This document shows positions 8,291-17,071 of a stretch of 61,782 bases of DNA, piece by piece. Numbering within the stretch: the first letter of the stretch is position 1; every line of letters starts with the position of its first letter. The DNA is taken from positions 1 through 61,782 of the forward strand of contig JAZLLU010000019.1 of assembly GCA_045598285.1 (NCBI GenBank). Direction: 5' to 3'. Origin of the DNA: RGIG5612 sp045598285. Lineage in GTDB: Bacteria; Bacillota; Clostridia; Lachnospirales; Lachnospiraceae. Below the pieces are notes generated by a model. The model searched no databases and was not told where the DNA came from. It saw nothing but the letters and a program-made list of their open reading frames with translations. A program made the translations under genes and the position numbers.

Positions 8291-9862
8291 TTAATTATCT
8301 TTAATAAGTTTCTTTTTATTTGAATAATCTATACAAAGTATTTCACTTTGCAAACACCACATATCAACTGCAACCGTAAGGAATTGTAAGATTGCATTGA
8401 TTGCGATTATAAGTGCAAGTCCTTCAGCTGGAATTCCAAGTTGTGAATATAAAAGTGTGATAACTGCAACTGATGCACCTGGAACATTTGGCATAGTTCC
8501 TACAAGTATAATTGATAAAAGTACTGCTATTATTACCCATACGATTGATATTGGCACGCCATATTGATTTGCCATAAAGAACGATGAGAAAATAAAAACA
8601 ATTGTACAAGCAGGTTGGAAGAATACACTTCCTAAATTTACAGAAAAATTCAATGTATTTACATCAACATCAGCACCCAACATAGAATCGAAAATTGTAC
8701 TAAATGATGCACCAAAGCTAGCCGATGTTAATGCTACAAGTGATGCTGGTAAAACGCTTTTTACATATACCTTAAATTTTCTTTTTGTTTTAATACATGT
8801 ATATATTGAATAGAATAACAAAATAATGAATTCTGCAGCAATGATACAAATAAGCATTTTTCCTGCACTAGCAAGTTTTTCAAAATTACTATCCGTAATA
8901 ATATTAAAAAGCTTTATTGCCGCATAAAAGCATATGAATTTGTTTAGAAAATTATTTGTATAAATTGCAACAAGATTGCATTCATCAAAAACTTTGGAAA
9001 GCGTTTCACCTTTTTGTCCTAGTGTAAGCAACGAAAATCCAAACATTGCTCCTATAATCATAATGTGAATTGAATTAAAATCTAAGAACGGTGCTACAAT
9101 GTTTTGCGGAATAAATCCTACTAAAATATCATAAATAGATTTAGCTGCAACAGACATTTCTCCAGAGCCACTAATTGAAAAAAGTGGAAGCAATGGTGCT
9201 GTTAAAACAATTGCAACCAAGCCAGAAATAACAACGAAACGTTTCATTATTTTTCCACCTAGCGCTCCAACCGCTGCCATATCTCCAACATGCACAATGC
9301 TTGTTGAAATCGCAAAGAATGTCATCAAAACGGCCATAACGCAGAATAGTCCTGCATAAGCATTTGAAACTGGGTCCAAATAATCGCTAACAATCACGTG
9401 CATCGCTTCTTGGGGGATTAAAAGTTTCGCAATAATTCCAAGGGCAGCCGCTATTGCCAGTGCGATAAGCAACTTTGTAACGCTATTCAAGGTTGCTTTT
9501 TTATTAATTACGAATGAAATCTCATTCTCTAGATTTCTATATTTCCATGTAGGCAATCCATTTTCAAAACTAGACATAACCGATTGCAGCATGAATGCCA
9601 TTGGGTTTTCTTCTAATGTAAACGGATCAAAAGATGCTGTTCTAACTCTTATAGTAAATCTTAACTGACCAAAAATTTTATAAGAGCGATAGTAAAACTC
9701 TGTTTCTTCACCAAATTTGGATTGATATTTAAGCATACACTCTTCTAATAAAAGTTTAGCTCTAAAACATTCTTTTTTAGTACAGCCTGCACGCTCATAA
9801 ATCTCTCCGACTTTTTCGGAAAGCATATCAATATTTTCATTTGTAAGTTTATAAACTTCCAT
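8291..9862 (-). CDS. Dicarboxylate/amino acid:cation symporter (SDF/DAACS family) with N-terminal ATPase-like domain
   Basis: 523 residues. From about residue 130 on there are at least eight hydrophobic segments, re-entrant small-residue stretches (LTSASFGASFSTIFD; LVGTMPNVPGASVAV) and a conserved-type MGA/GAD loop, as in the glutamate/aspartate/dicarboxylate:Na+ family. The first 130 residues are soluble and contain AKLLLEECMLKYQ (residues 35-47), which resembles the N-box of HATPase_c/anti-sigma kinases, followed by beta-rich RFTIRVRTAS. A GHKL-type ATP pocket (G1/G2 boxes) is not evident. The ATG follows directly on the DUF1846 stop (TAGATG), so it is translationally coupled to the end of the Ior-Ptb-Buk operon. 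A dicarboxylate or amino-acid role is inferred from the family. Confidence 0.82.
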   Translation of the reverse strand: MEVYKLTNENIDMLSEKVGEIYERAGCTKKECFRAKLLLEECMLKYQSKFGEETEFYYRSYKIFGQLRFTIRVRTASFDPFTLEENPMAFMLQSVMSSFENGLPTWKYRNLENEISFVINKKATLNSVTKLLIALAIAAALGIIAKLLIPQEAMHVIVSDYLDPVSNAYAGLFCVMAVLMTFFAISTSIVHVGDMAAVGALGGKIMKRFVVISGLVAIVLTAPLLPLFSISGSGEMSVAAKSIYDILVGFIPQNIVAPFLDFNSIHIMIIGAMFGFSLLTLGQKGETLSKVFDECNLVAIYTNNFLNKFICFYAAIKLFNIITDSNFEKLASAGKMLICIIAAEFIILLFYSIYTCIKTKRKFKVYVKSVLPASLVALTSASFGASFSTIFDSMLGADVDVNTLNFSVNLGSVFFQPACTIVFIFSSFFMANQYGVPISIVWVIIAVLLSIILVGTMPNVPGASVAVITLLYSQLGIPAEGLALIIAINAILQFLTVAVDMWCLQSEILCIDYSNKKKLIKDN

Positions 9863-11323
9863 CTATAGCTCCTTAGGTTCGTAAGTTAAGTCACAATTTA
9901 ATCTCTTAAAAGTTCTTCTGTCTATTGCTGAAAGTGCTGCCGTTGTATGAACTGGACAACCTTTTAGTTTAGGAAGTTGTTCTAACGTAGCTTCTGCCAT
10001 AGGGTCTTGCGAAGCGTTAGAAGAAAGTGCTACCAAGAATTCATCTGGGTGCAATCTTGGGTTTCTACTTCCTAAATAGTTTGTTTTTAATTTTTGTATA
10101 GGCTCGATACTATCAGGAGAAAGTACCATAGTTTTTTTAGGGATTCTTGCCAAATGCTTAAGAGCTTTTATCAAACATGCAGCGCTAGGTCCTAAAAGAT
10201 CACCTGTTTTTCCTGTGATAATTGTACCATCAGGAAGTTCTATTGCTGTCGCAACTTCACCCGTTTCTTCAGCACGTTCTCTAGCAGCCTTTACAACTTT
10301 TCTATCAGTAACATCTAAGTTTTCCTGACTCATTAACAACTTGATTTTATTTACTTCTTCTATTTCTTTTTTATTATCTGCAACACCAGCTAATGCCTTG
10401 AAATATCTTCTAATAATTTCTTGTCTAGAAGCCTCTTTACAAACCTCATCGTCAACAATACAGTTGCCAACCATATTTACTCCCATATCAGTAGGAGATT
10501 TATATGGACTTTGGCCATAAATTTCCTCAAACATTGCATTAACAACAGGGAAAATTTCTACGTCTCTATTATAATTAACTGTAGTTTCGCCATACGCTTT
10601 AAGGTGATATGGGTCAATCATATTTATATCGTTAAGGTCTGCCGTTGCAGCCTCGTAAGCTAAATTCACTGGATGGTCTAAAGGAAGATTCCAAATTGGG
10701 AAAGTCTCAAACTTTGCATATCCCGCATTAACACCATGCTTATGCTCATGATAAAGTTGTGAAAGACATGTGCTTAATTTTCCCGAACCTGGACCAGGAG
10801 CAGTAACAACGATTAGTGGCCTGGTTGTTTCGATATAATCATTTTTTCCATAACCTTCTTCACTAATAACGCCTTGTACGTCTGCTGGATATCCTGGAAT
10901 AAGGAAGTGATGATAAACTTTTAAGTCGTGTTTTTTAAGACGTTCTTCAAAATGTTGCACACTTCTTTGTTCTGCGTACTTAGTAATAACTACGCTGCTT
11001 ACATATAAGCCTTTCTTTCTATATTCATCAACAAGTCTTAATACGTCAGTATCATAAGTTATGCCTAAGTCTTCTCTGATTTTATTATGCTCAATATCTT
11101 CAGCGCTAACGACCATAACTATTTCTGCTTGGTCAGCTAATTGCAAAAGCATTTGTAATTTAGAGTCTGCCTCGAAACCTGGAAGAACTCTTGCTGCATG
11201 CAAATCATCAAAAAGTTTTCCGCCAAACTCTAAATAAAGTTTGTTATCAAACTTAGCGATCCTTTGCATAATATGTTCGCTTTGCATTCTTATGTACTTG
11301 TCGTTGTCAAATCCTACTTTCAT
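9863..11323 (-). CDS. DUF1846 domain-containing protein
   Basis: 486 residues, matching the DUF1846 family over its full length. Recognisable parts are KVGFDNDKYIRMQSEHI at the N-terminus, a P-loop-like APGPGSGKLSTCLSQLYHEH (about residues 188-207), FPIWNLPLDHPVN, and the C-terminal LSSNASQDPMA and GCPVHTTAALS. Structures are known in the family, but the function is unsettled; a nucleotide-dependent ligase or kinase-like role has been considered because of the P-loop-like loop. It lies 21 bp after buk and abuts the symporter gene. The start has only a weak ribosome site (GGGATGGGAAAATG), so coupling to buk translation is plausible. Confidence 0.85.
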   Translation of the reverse strand: MKVGFDNDKYIRMQSEHIMQRIAKFDNKLYLEFGGKLFDDLHAARVLPGFEADSKLQMLLQLADQAEIVMVVSAEDIEHNKIREDLGITYDTDVLRLVDEYRKKGLYVSSVVITKYAEQRSVQHFEERLKKHDLKVYHHFLIPGYPADVQGVISEEGYGKNDYIETTRPLIVVTAPGPGSGKLSTCLSQLYHEHKHGVNAGYAKFETFPIWNLPLDHPVNLAYEAATADLNDINMIDPYHLKAYGETTVNYNRDVEIFPVVNAMFEEIYGQSPYKSPTDMGVNMVGNCIVDDEVCKEASRQEIIRRYFKALAGVADNKKEIEEVNKIKLLMSQENLDVTDRKVVKAARERAEETGEVATAIELPDGTIITGKTGDLLGPSAACLIKALKHLARIPKKTMVLSPDSIEPIQKLKTNYLGSRNPRLHPDEFLVALSSNASQDPMAEATLEQLPKLKGCPVHTTAALSAIDRRTFKRLNCDLTYEPKEL

Positions 11324-11344
11324 TTTCCCATCCCATTTATAGTC

Positions 11345-12424
11345 TTAAATTTTTCCTTCAACTTTTACAAAATCTTTTGCAACTTCTTGTCCTCTTAAAA
11401 CACGAAGGCATCCAAGAGCTAACGATTGCATCTCATCTTCCCCTGGATAAACAATAACAGGTGCAATAAAACTAACTCTTTCCTTTATCATGTTTGCAAA
11501 CATTTCTGATTTAGCAATTCCACCTGTAATTATTATATTATCAACTTCCCCATTAACTGTTGCACTAAGTGCAGCAATATGTTTTGAAATCGAAAGAGCC
11601 ATTGCTTCATAAACAAGTTTAGCGTGCTCGTCCCCTTCTTCAATCATCTTTTCAACTTCTCTGGAATCATTTGTCCCAAGATGATCTATAAGGCCACCCT
11701 TTCTTTTTATTTTATTCATCATTGATTTTTTATCGTACTCGCCTGAAAAAGCCATATCAACAACTTGGAAAAGTGGAAGTCCCCCACTTCTCTCTGGAGA
11801 GAAAGGTCCTTCTTCATCACTTACAAAATCAATAATTTTCCCTTGTGAATGGAGCGAAAGTGTAATTCCACCTCCTAAATGAGCCATTATAAGATTCGAT
11901 TTTGTGTAATCTTTATTTTCTTCTTTAGCCCATCTTTTCGCAGCTGCTCCCATATTAAGATTATGACCTAATGCTTTTCTTCTCATGTCCTTAAAGCCCG
12001 TAATCTTAGTTAATGGAATCATCTCATCAACTGTAATTCCGTCATAAACGAAAGCTGGAATATTTAATTCTTTTGAAAGTGCAAAAGCTATTGGTGCACC
12101 CACGTTAGACGGATGCTCATTTTGAGGATTGTGTTCTAATTGCCAAACCATATCCTCATTCACTTTATATGCGCCATGCTCAATCGGTGGTAAAAGTCCG
12201 CATCTGGAAACAATTGCTGTAAGAGATTCAAGTTTAATTTCATGTCTATTAAGACAATCAATTATTGTTTCTTTTCTAAATTCATATTGATCAAAAACAT
12301 TTTCAAAGGCACCTGTTGTTTCAGCGCCATGTTCTATGCTTTCTACGAATATAGGATTTTCATCTTCAAAAACAGCAATCTTTGTTGATGTTGAACCTGG
12401 ATTCATTACCAATAACTTTTCCAT
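11345..12424 (-). CDS. buk: Butyrate kinase (second copy, next to ptb)
   Basis: 359 residues with N-terminal MNPGSTSTKIAVFED and internal HLGGGITLSLH, the ADP/acyl-phosphate signatures of the Buk family. It is 8 bp downstream of the phosphotransbutyrylase gene, the classic ptb-buk order, and in turn downstream of iorAB. The likely job is the ATP-yielding last step, acyl phosphate + ADP to acid + ATP, for acyl-CoA made by the oxidoreductase. It is clearly diverged from the copies at 5.8 and 31 kb, which are closer to each other (both share NPPDADE- or NPPDTDE-type and HVLNQKE- or HALNQKE-type motifs). Confidence 0.93.
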   Translation of the reverse strand: MEKLLVMNPGSTSTKIAVFEDENPIFVESIEHGAETTGAFENVFDQYEFRKETIIDCLNRHEIKLESLTAIVSRCGLLPPIEHGAYKVNEDMVWQLEHNPQNEHPSNVGAPIAFALSKELNIPAFVYDGITVDEMIPLTKITGFKDMRRKALGHNLNMGAAAKRWAKEENKDYTKSNLIMAHLGGGITLSLHSQGKIIDFVSDEEGPFSPERSGGLPLFQVVDMAFSGEYDKKSMMNKIKRKGGLIDHLGTNDSREVEKMIEEGDEHAKLVYEAMALSISKHIAALSATVNGEVDNIIITGGIAKSEMFANMIKERVSFIAPVIVYPGEDEMQSLALGCLRVLRGQEVAKDFVKVEGKI

Positions 12425-12432
12425 ACTTGCTC

Positions 12433-13350
12433 CTATTTCATGTTAGCTGCAGCTATTGCAGCAAGGCATATTGACAAATATTTTTCTTCTGAAGATGAAC
12501 CTCTCGAAGAAAAAACGATTGGGCACTTTGAGCCTACTAAGAAACCACCTAACTTTGAATGGCAAAGTACACTCATAGTTTTTCCCATAATATTTCCTGC
12601 ATGGATATCATGTGCAACTAATACGTCACATGTTCCGGCACAAGGTGAATCAAATCCCTTAGCTTTGGCATCTTCTTTACTTGTTGCAATATCAAAAGAG
12701 ATAGGTCCTTCAACTATACAATTAGTAATCTCACCTCTTTGATTCATTGCTTTAAGTTCAGCTGCATCTAAAGTTTCTGGCATCTTCGGATCAACTGCCT
12801 CTTTGCAGCAAATAACTCCAACCTTAGGGCATTCCCATCCTAATGCGACCATAGCGTTAACTGTGTTTTGGATAATATCTTTCTTTTGCTCTAGAGTTGG
12901 ATATGTCACAAGTGCTCCGTCAACAGGAACCAAAATTCTATCAAAGCATTCCATAGCATGTGCCGTAAACATACTCATAGTTTTGCCAAAGCCTAAGCCA
13001 TTTTCTTTATTTACTACTGCACGAAGATAATCACTAGTTTGGGCTTTACCCTTCATAAGAAAATCTGCTTTGCCTTCGTTAATAAGAGCAACCGCTTTTT
13101 TGCAAGCCTCGGCAACATCTGGCTCGTCATAAATATCTTCTTCTGGAACTTCCATTCCTATTTCAGAAAGAATAGGCATAATCTGGCTTTTATCGCCGAC
13201 CAAAACAGGTTTAACTATGCCCTCGTCCATAGCTTTCTTTATAGCTTCTAAAGAATGCTTATCATGTGCTGCTGCGAGTGAAATGCGCGCAACTTTATTT
13301 AACTTGTCTTTATTTAATTCAATTATTTCTTCTAATGATTTAAATGCCAT
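12433..13350 (-). CDS. ptb: Phosphate butyryltransferase
   Basis: 305 residues of the phosphate acetyl/butyryltransferase fold: acyl-CoA + Pi to acyl phosphate + CoA. The N-terminus (SLEEIIELNKDKLNKVARISLAAAHD), the stretch FLMKGKAQTSDYLRAV and the C-terminal SSRGSSSEEKYLSICLA are typical of Ptb rather than Pta. It is 5 bp after iorB and 8 bp before buk. Within this operon it most simply handles branched or aromatic acyl-CoA rather than butyryl-CoA itself, because no butyrate-pathway genes (thl, hbd, crt, bcd) are present in the window; that is inference. Confidence 0.93.
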   Translation of the reverse strand: MAFKSLEEIIELNKDKLNKVARISLAAAHDKHSLEAIKKAMDEGIVKPVLVGDKSQIMPILSEIGMEVPEEDIYDEPDVAEACKKAVALINEGKADFLMKGKAQTSDYLRAVVNKENGLGFGKTMSMFTAHAMECFDRILVPVDGALVTYPTLEQKKDIIQNTVNAMVALGWECPKVGVICCKEAVDPKMPETLDAAELKAMNQRGEITNCIVEGPISFDIATSKEDAKAKGFDSPCAGTCDVLVAHDIHAGNIMGKTMSVLCHSKLGGFLVGSKCPIVFSSRGSSSEEKYLSICLAAIAAANMK

Positions 13351-13355
13351 ATCTA

Positions 13356-13925
13356 TTACATGTTATAGCCTGCCTCAAAGGCTTTAAGGTTAAGGTCTAC
13401 TAATTTTGCTGGAACATTATTAGCAACTAATTCTTTCCAATCAATATTATCAAGACCTAATTGTTTAACAAGTGCGCCAAGTAAAACAATATTTTGCGCT
13501 TTAATATTTCCAAGTTTCTCTGCAGTTTTAGCTGCTTCAACTACAAAAACATTAGGAACAACTTCTTTAAGTTTATCAATTGCATCTATAGGATAAGTAG
13601 CATCTCCTGTTAAAACTGGCATAGGGTTAATCTCTCTTGTGTCAGTAACGATTGTGCCACCTTCCTTAAGATATGGAAGTGCTCTTAGTGCCTCTAGTTT
13701 TTCGAACGATACGATTAAATCAGCTTCGCCATCACCAATAATAGGTGAATAAACTTTTTCGCCATATTTAATCTGAGTTACAACAGTACCACCTCTTTGG
13801 CTCATACCATGAATTTCACTCATCTTTACATCAAAGCCTTCTTCTATTAATCCTTTTGAAAGAATTGTTGAAGTAGTTATTGTTCCTTGTCCGCCAACAC
13901 CTACTAAAATTATACTTTTGTTCAT
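13356..13925 (-). CDS. iorB: Indolepyruvate ferredoxin oxidoreductase, beta subunit
   Basis: 189 residues, the usual size for IorB, which carries the gamma domain of pyruvate:ferredoxin oxidoreductases. The nucleotide-binding GVGGQGTITTSTIL is at residues 8-21, followed by SEIHGMSQRGGTVVTQI, the family signature. The start at 13925 (MNKSIILVG) is one base after the iorA stop, and GGTGG inside the end of iorA gives the ribosome site. The frame is open further upstream, but that stretch overlaps iorA and does not look like the family. Together with IorA it oxidatively decarboxylates aryl- or branched-chain 2-oxo acids to acyl-CoA with reduction of ferredoxin. Confidence 0.94.
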   Translation of the reverse strand: MNKSIILVGVGGQGTITTSTILSKGLIEEGFDVKMSEIHGMSQRGGTVVTQIKYGEKVYSPIIGDGEADLIVSFEKLEALRALPYLKEGGTIVTDTREINPMPVLTGDATYPIDAIDKLKEVVPNVFVVEAAKTAEKLGNIKAQNIVLLGALVKQLGLDNIDWKELVANNVPAKLVDLNLKAFEAGYNM

Positions 13926-13926
13926 A

Positions 13927-15717
13927 TTATTCACCCACCTTTTCGATTGCTCCAACTTTGCATTGTTGCATACAAAGTGTACATTGATTACAGTTAGCCT
14001 CGTCTGCCACATAAACTTTTTTATGTTCAGCATCATAAGCAAGACTTGGGCAACCAATCTTCATGCACTGTTTACATCCAACGCACTTATCAGCATTAAC
14101 CTTTACATGTTTACCTGCGTTAGCTTTAATAACTTCTTTAAGAAGCGCACAAGGTCTTTTTGTAATAATTACGAATGGTCCTTTTGCTTCGTAAGCTGCA
14201 TTAAGTGCTTCCCTAGCTGCTTCTTGATCGATAGGGTCAAAAATTCTAAGGTGGTCATCATCTATGCCACAAGCTCTAACTAATTTTTCTATATCAATTG
14301 CTGGCGTTTCATAGCCCATAAGGTTTTTAGTTGTACCAGGATTTTGCTGATGTCCTGTCATAGCAGTGATTGAGTTATCTAAAACAACTGCAACAACATC
14401 GGATTCGGAAGCTACTATATCAATAAGTGATGTGATTCCTGAATGGAAGAAAGTTGAATCACCTAATGTACCAATAGCTTTTCTATTATCGCCTTGAGCC
14501 TTAAGAGCTCTGGAAATACCTACTAGTGTTGAGAATCCAGCACCCATGCAAAGAGATACATCATATCCATCTAATGGTGGATTAACTGAAAGTGCATAGC
14601 ATCCAATATCACCCATAGAAACATACTTATCACGTGTTTGTTTAAGTGCATAGTAAAAACCTCTGTGAGGACATCCTGCGCAAAGCACTGGTGGACGCGC
14701 TGGAATATTAGCATTTTCTACTTTATATGTAAATTTATCTACTGCGTTTGTAAGCGCATCACTAATAACCTTTGTATTAAATTCGCCTTGAATACTTAAT
14801 TTATCTTTACCAACAACATTAGTAAATCCTAATGCCTTAACAGTATTTTCAATATATGGTTCCCCTTCTTCTACGACATAAAGTGTTTCGTATTTAGATG
14901 CAAAATCAGAAATCATTTTATCTGGAAGTGGATGGGTTAATCCAAGTTTTAAAATTGATGCGCTATCGCCAAATACTTCTTTTACATATTGATAAGAAAT
15001 ACCAGAGGTAATAATACCAATCTTAGCACCTGGTGCCTCTTCTACTCTATTGTATTTACAGTTATTAGAAAATTCTCTAGCTTTAATAATGCTTTCTTCA
15101 ACCGCAATATGACGTCTTCTAGCTGTTACTGGAAGCACCGCATATTTATCTATTTTTCTTTCAAACTTTTTAACAGGAACTTCTACTCTTTCTCCTAATT
15201 CAACAACGCTCTTAGAATGGCAAACACGTGTTGTCATTCTAAATAAAACTACCATATCAAATTTTTCCGAAAGATCGAATGCATCTTTGAAATAATCTTT
15301 GCACTCTTGAGAATCAGAAGCTTCAAGCATAAGAAGTTTTGCATGTGGGGCATAAAGTCTATTATCTTGCTCGTTTTGTGAACTGTGACATGCAGGGTCA
15401 TCTGCACATACTAAAACCAATCCACCTTCTACACCCGAATAAGCTATCGTGAAAATAGGGTCAGCTGCAACATTCATACCAACATGCTTAAATGTTGTCA
15501 TAGCCCTCATACCACCAACAGCTGCACCAGCTGCTGCTTCTGCAGCTACCTTCTCATTAGGTGCCCACTCGCAATATATATCATCCTTATACTGTCCCCC
15601 AATGTTTTCCAAAATTTCTGTACTTGGTGTTCCTGGATAAGCTGCTGCAAAATGCACACCAGCTTCATAAGCACCACGTGCTACAGCTTCGTTTCCAGTC
15701 ATAATTAATTTTGCCAT
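13927..15717 (-). CDS. iorA: Indolepyruvate ferredoxin oxidoreductase, alpha subunit
   Basis: 596 residues. The N-terminal pyrimidine-binding domain has AAYPGTPSTEI; the central TPP-binding domain has GDSTFFHSGITSLID and VVLDNSITAMTGHQ (the GDS...N metal/TPP motif); the C-terminus holds two [4Fe-4S] clusters (CVGCKQCMKIGCP and CNQCTLCMQQCKVGA). The start at 15717 is selected by AGAGG eight bases upstream; a 12-codon upstream extension is not supported. It works with IorB in the cytoplasm on indole-, phenyl- or hydroxyphenylpyruvate from amino-acid transamination. The ptb and buk genes directly downstream provide the route from acyl-CoA to acid and ATP. Confidence 0.95.
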   Translation of the reverse strand: MAKLIMTGNEAVARGAYEAGVHFAAAYPGTPSTEILENIGGQYKDDIYCEWAPNEKVAAEAAAGAAVGGMRAMTTFKHVGMNVAADPIFTIAYSGVEGGLVLVCADDPACHSSQNEQDNRLYAPHAKLLMLEASDSQECKDYFKDAFDLSEKFDMVVLFRMTTRVCHSKSVVELGERVEVPVKKFERKIDKYAVLPVTARRRHIAVEESIIKAREFSNNCKYNRVEEAPGAKIGIITSGISYQYVKEVFGDSASILKLGLTHPLPDKMISDFASKYETLYVVEEGEPYIENTVKALGFTNVVGKDKLSIQGEFNTKVISDALTNAVDKFTYKVENANIPARPPVLCAGCPHRGFYYALKQTRDKYVSMGDIGCYALSVNPPLDGYDVSLCMGAGFSTLVGISRALKAQGDNRKAIGTLGDSTFFHSGITSLIDIVASESDVVAVVLDNSITAMTGHQQNPGTTKNLMGYETPAIDIEKLVRACGIDDDHLRIFDPIDQEAAREALNAAYEAKGPFVIITKRPCALLKEVIKANAGKHVKVNADKCVGCKQCMKIGCPSLAYDAEHKKVYVADEANCNQCTLCMQQCKVGAIEKVGE

Positions 15718-15745
15718 AATAAAACCTCTTTCTTTACTACTATTT

Positions 15746-17029
15746 TTATCCAATTGTTATTGGTTCTTCACTTTGTTTCTTTTTTAATCTAAAAATATTA
15801 TATTCGTTGCTTAATCTGCCAAGTGTTCTATTATAAGATTCTGTTGCTAAATATGTTTCATCACTTCCCCATTCTTCTGGGCTCTTTGTGTTATCTAGTG
15901 CAACAATCTTGTATTGTCCACCAACTAGTTGAACCCAAGTTGGAAGAATTCTTAAACCTGTGATTTTTGATTTACCATTATTGAACTTTGATAAAGTAAC
16001 TTCAAAGATTACACCATCTTCAGTATATCCTCTCTCCTCAACTCCATCCATGCGTTCTCTTCTTTGATTTGAAATTTCATTGCCCATCGAATATAAGCAA
16101 AGACACTCATGTCCTGTACTCGAATGCAAAGTTCTATATTCTTGCACTACATGTGGATGACCACCTATAATTACGTCAGCACCCAATTCGCATATTTCTT
16201 GGCTTATTTCTTCTTCATAATCATTCGGATAATCTGTGTATTCTACGCCCCAATGAGTGAAAACTATTTTTACATCAACACCCATCATATCCATATGATA
16301 AAGATCATTTTTTACATTTGCATACAACGTGTCTAAATCGCTGTAGCAAAAACTATTAACTAAATCTTCGGCCTCATCTCTCATTGGAATTCCATTTAAG
16401 GACTTTCTATCTGATGCGTCAGCCCTTGTATCATATGTATAGCAAACCATTCCAATCTTTATTCCATTAATATTTTTAATCATAACAAAAGGCTCGGATG
16501 TATCTTTTCTTGTTCCTAAATGTTCAAGTCCATTATTTTGAATAATGTCTAATGTCCTTAACATTCCATCATATCCCGTATCATATGAATGGTTATTCGC
16601 AGTAAGGCATACATCTACGCCCGCATTAGCAAGTGCGGTTACAATTGTATCCGGGCAGTTAAATGTTGGATATCCGCTATAGCCTTCATCTGCTCCGCCA
16701 CATGTTACTTCTAGATTTGCAATCATTAAATCCATCTGTGAATAATATGGCGCAACAAGACTAAAACAGTTACTAAAGTCATAACCATTATTTGCAACCG
16801 AATTATAAATAGGATCATGAATTAACATATCCCCAGTTGCCCCAATTGTTACTTGCGACACAATTTGAGGATTTGGCATAATAGCCTTTTGAACTTTGGA
16901 TGTTTTATTTTTTCCTGCAAATATTAAAACAACTACAATTGCTGCTATTAAAACAACAAGTATTCCAATTAATACTCCTGGTTTTAATCTTCTTTTTTGT
17001 CTACCTTTTTTATAGTTTTTGTTTTTCAT
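15746..17029 (-). CDS. CapA-family (poly-gamma-glutamate synthesis type) metallophosphatase-like protein, membrane-anchored
   Basis: 427 residues. A basic N-terminus (KNYKKGRQKRRLKPG) is followed by one transmembrane anchor (about residues 19-41, VLIGILVVLIAAIVVVLIFA). The outer part has the CapA motifs GATGDMLIHDP, NLEVTCGG, LTANNHSYDTGYDG and IIGGHPHVVQ, which supply the Asp, His and Asn metal ligands of this calcineurin-like fold. Members are linked to capsule or poly-glutamate production or to cell-envelope hydrolysis, but isolated copies such as this one, with no capBC nearby, have no assigned substrate. It is 28 bp upstream of iorA and 42 bp downstream of the glycosyltransferase gene, in the same orientation. 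Confidence 0.85.
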   Translation of the reverse strand: MKNKNYKKGRQKRRLKPGVLIGILVVLIAAIVVVLIFAGKNKTSKVQKAIMPNPQIVSQVTIGATGDMLIHDPIYNSVANNGYDFSNCFSLVAPYYSQMDLMIANLEVTCGGADEGYSGYPTFNCPDTIVTALANAGVDVCLTANNHSYDTGYDGMLRTLDIIQNNGLEHLGTRKDTSEPFVMIKNINGIKIGMVCYTYDTRADASDRKSLNGIPMRDEAEDLVNSFCYSDLDTLYANVKNDLYHMDMMGVDVKIVFTHWGVEYTDYPNDYEEEISQEICELGADVIIGGHPHVVQEYRTLHSSTGHECLCLYSMGNEISNQRRERMDGVEERGYTEDGVIFEVTLSKFNNGKSKITGLRILPTWVQLVGGQYKIVALDNTKSPEEWGSDETYLATESYNRTLGRLSNEYNIFRLKKKQSEEPITIG

Positions 17030-17071
17030 CTTTACCTACTATCTTTGTGCTATCTTCTTGTTTTTGCTAGT

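Noticed and set aside
12440..13251. Plus-strand open frames opposite ptb
   Set aside because: No ribosome sites and no family resemblance; the minus-strand gene is a full-length phosphotransbutyrylase.
13926..14057. Longer IorB reading frame
   Set aside because: It overlaps iorA in another frame and does not resemble IorB; the start at 13925 begins with the family's nucleotide-binding motif.
15718..15753. 12-codon upstream extension of IorA
   Set aside because: It would overlap the end of the CapA-like gene and contains the ribosome site for the internal ATG.
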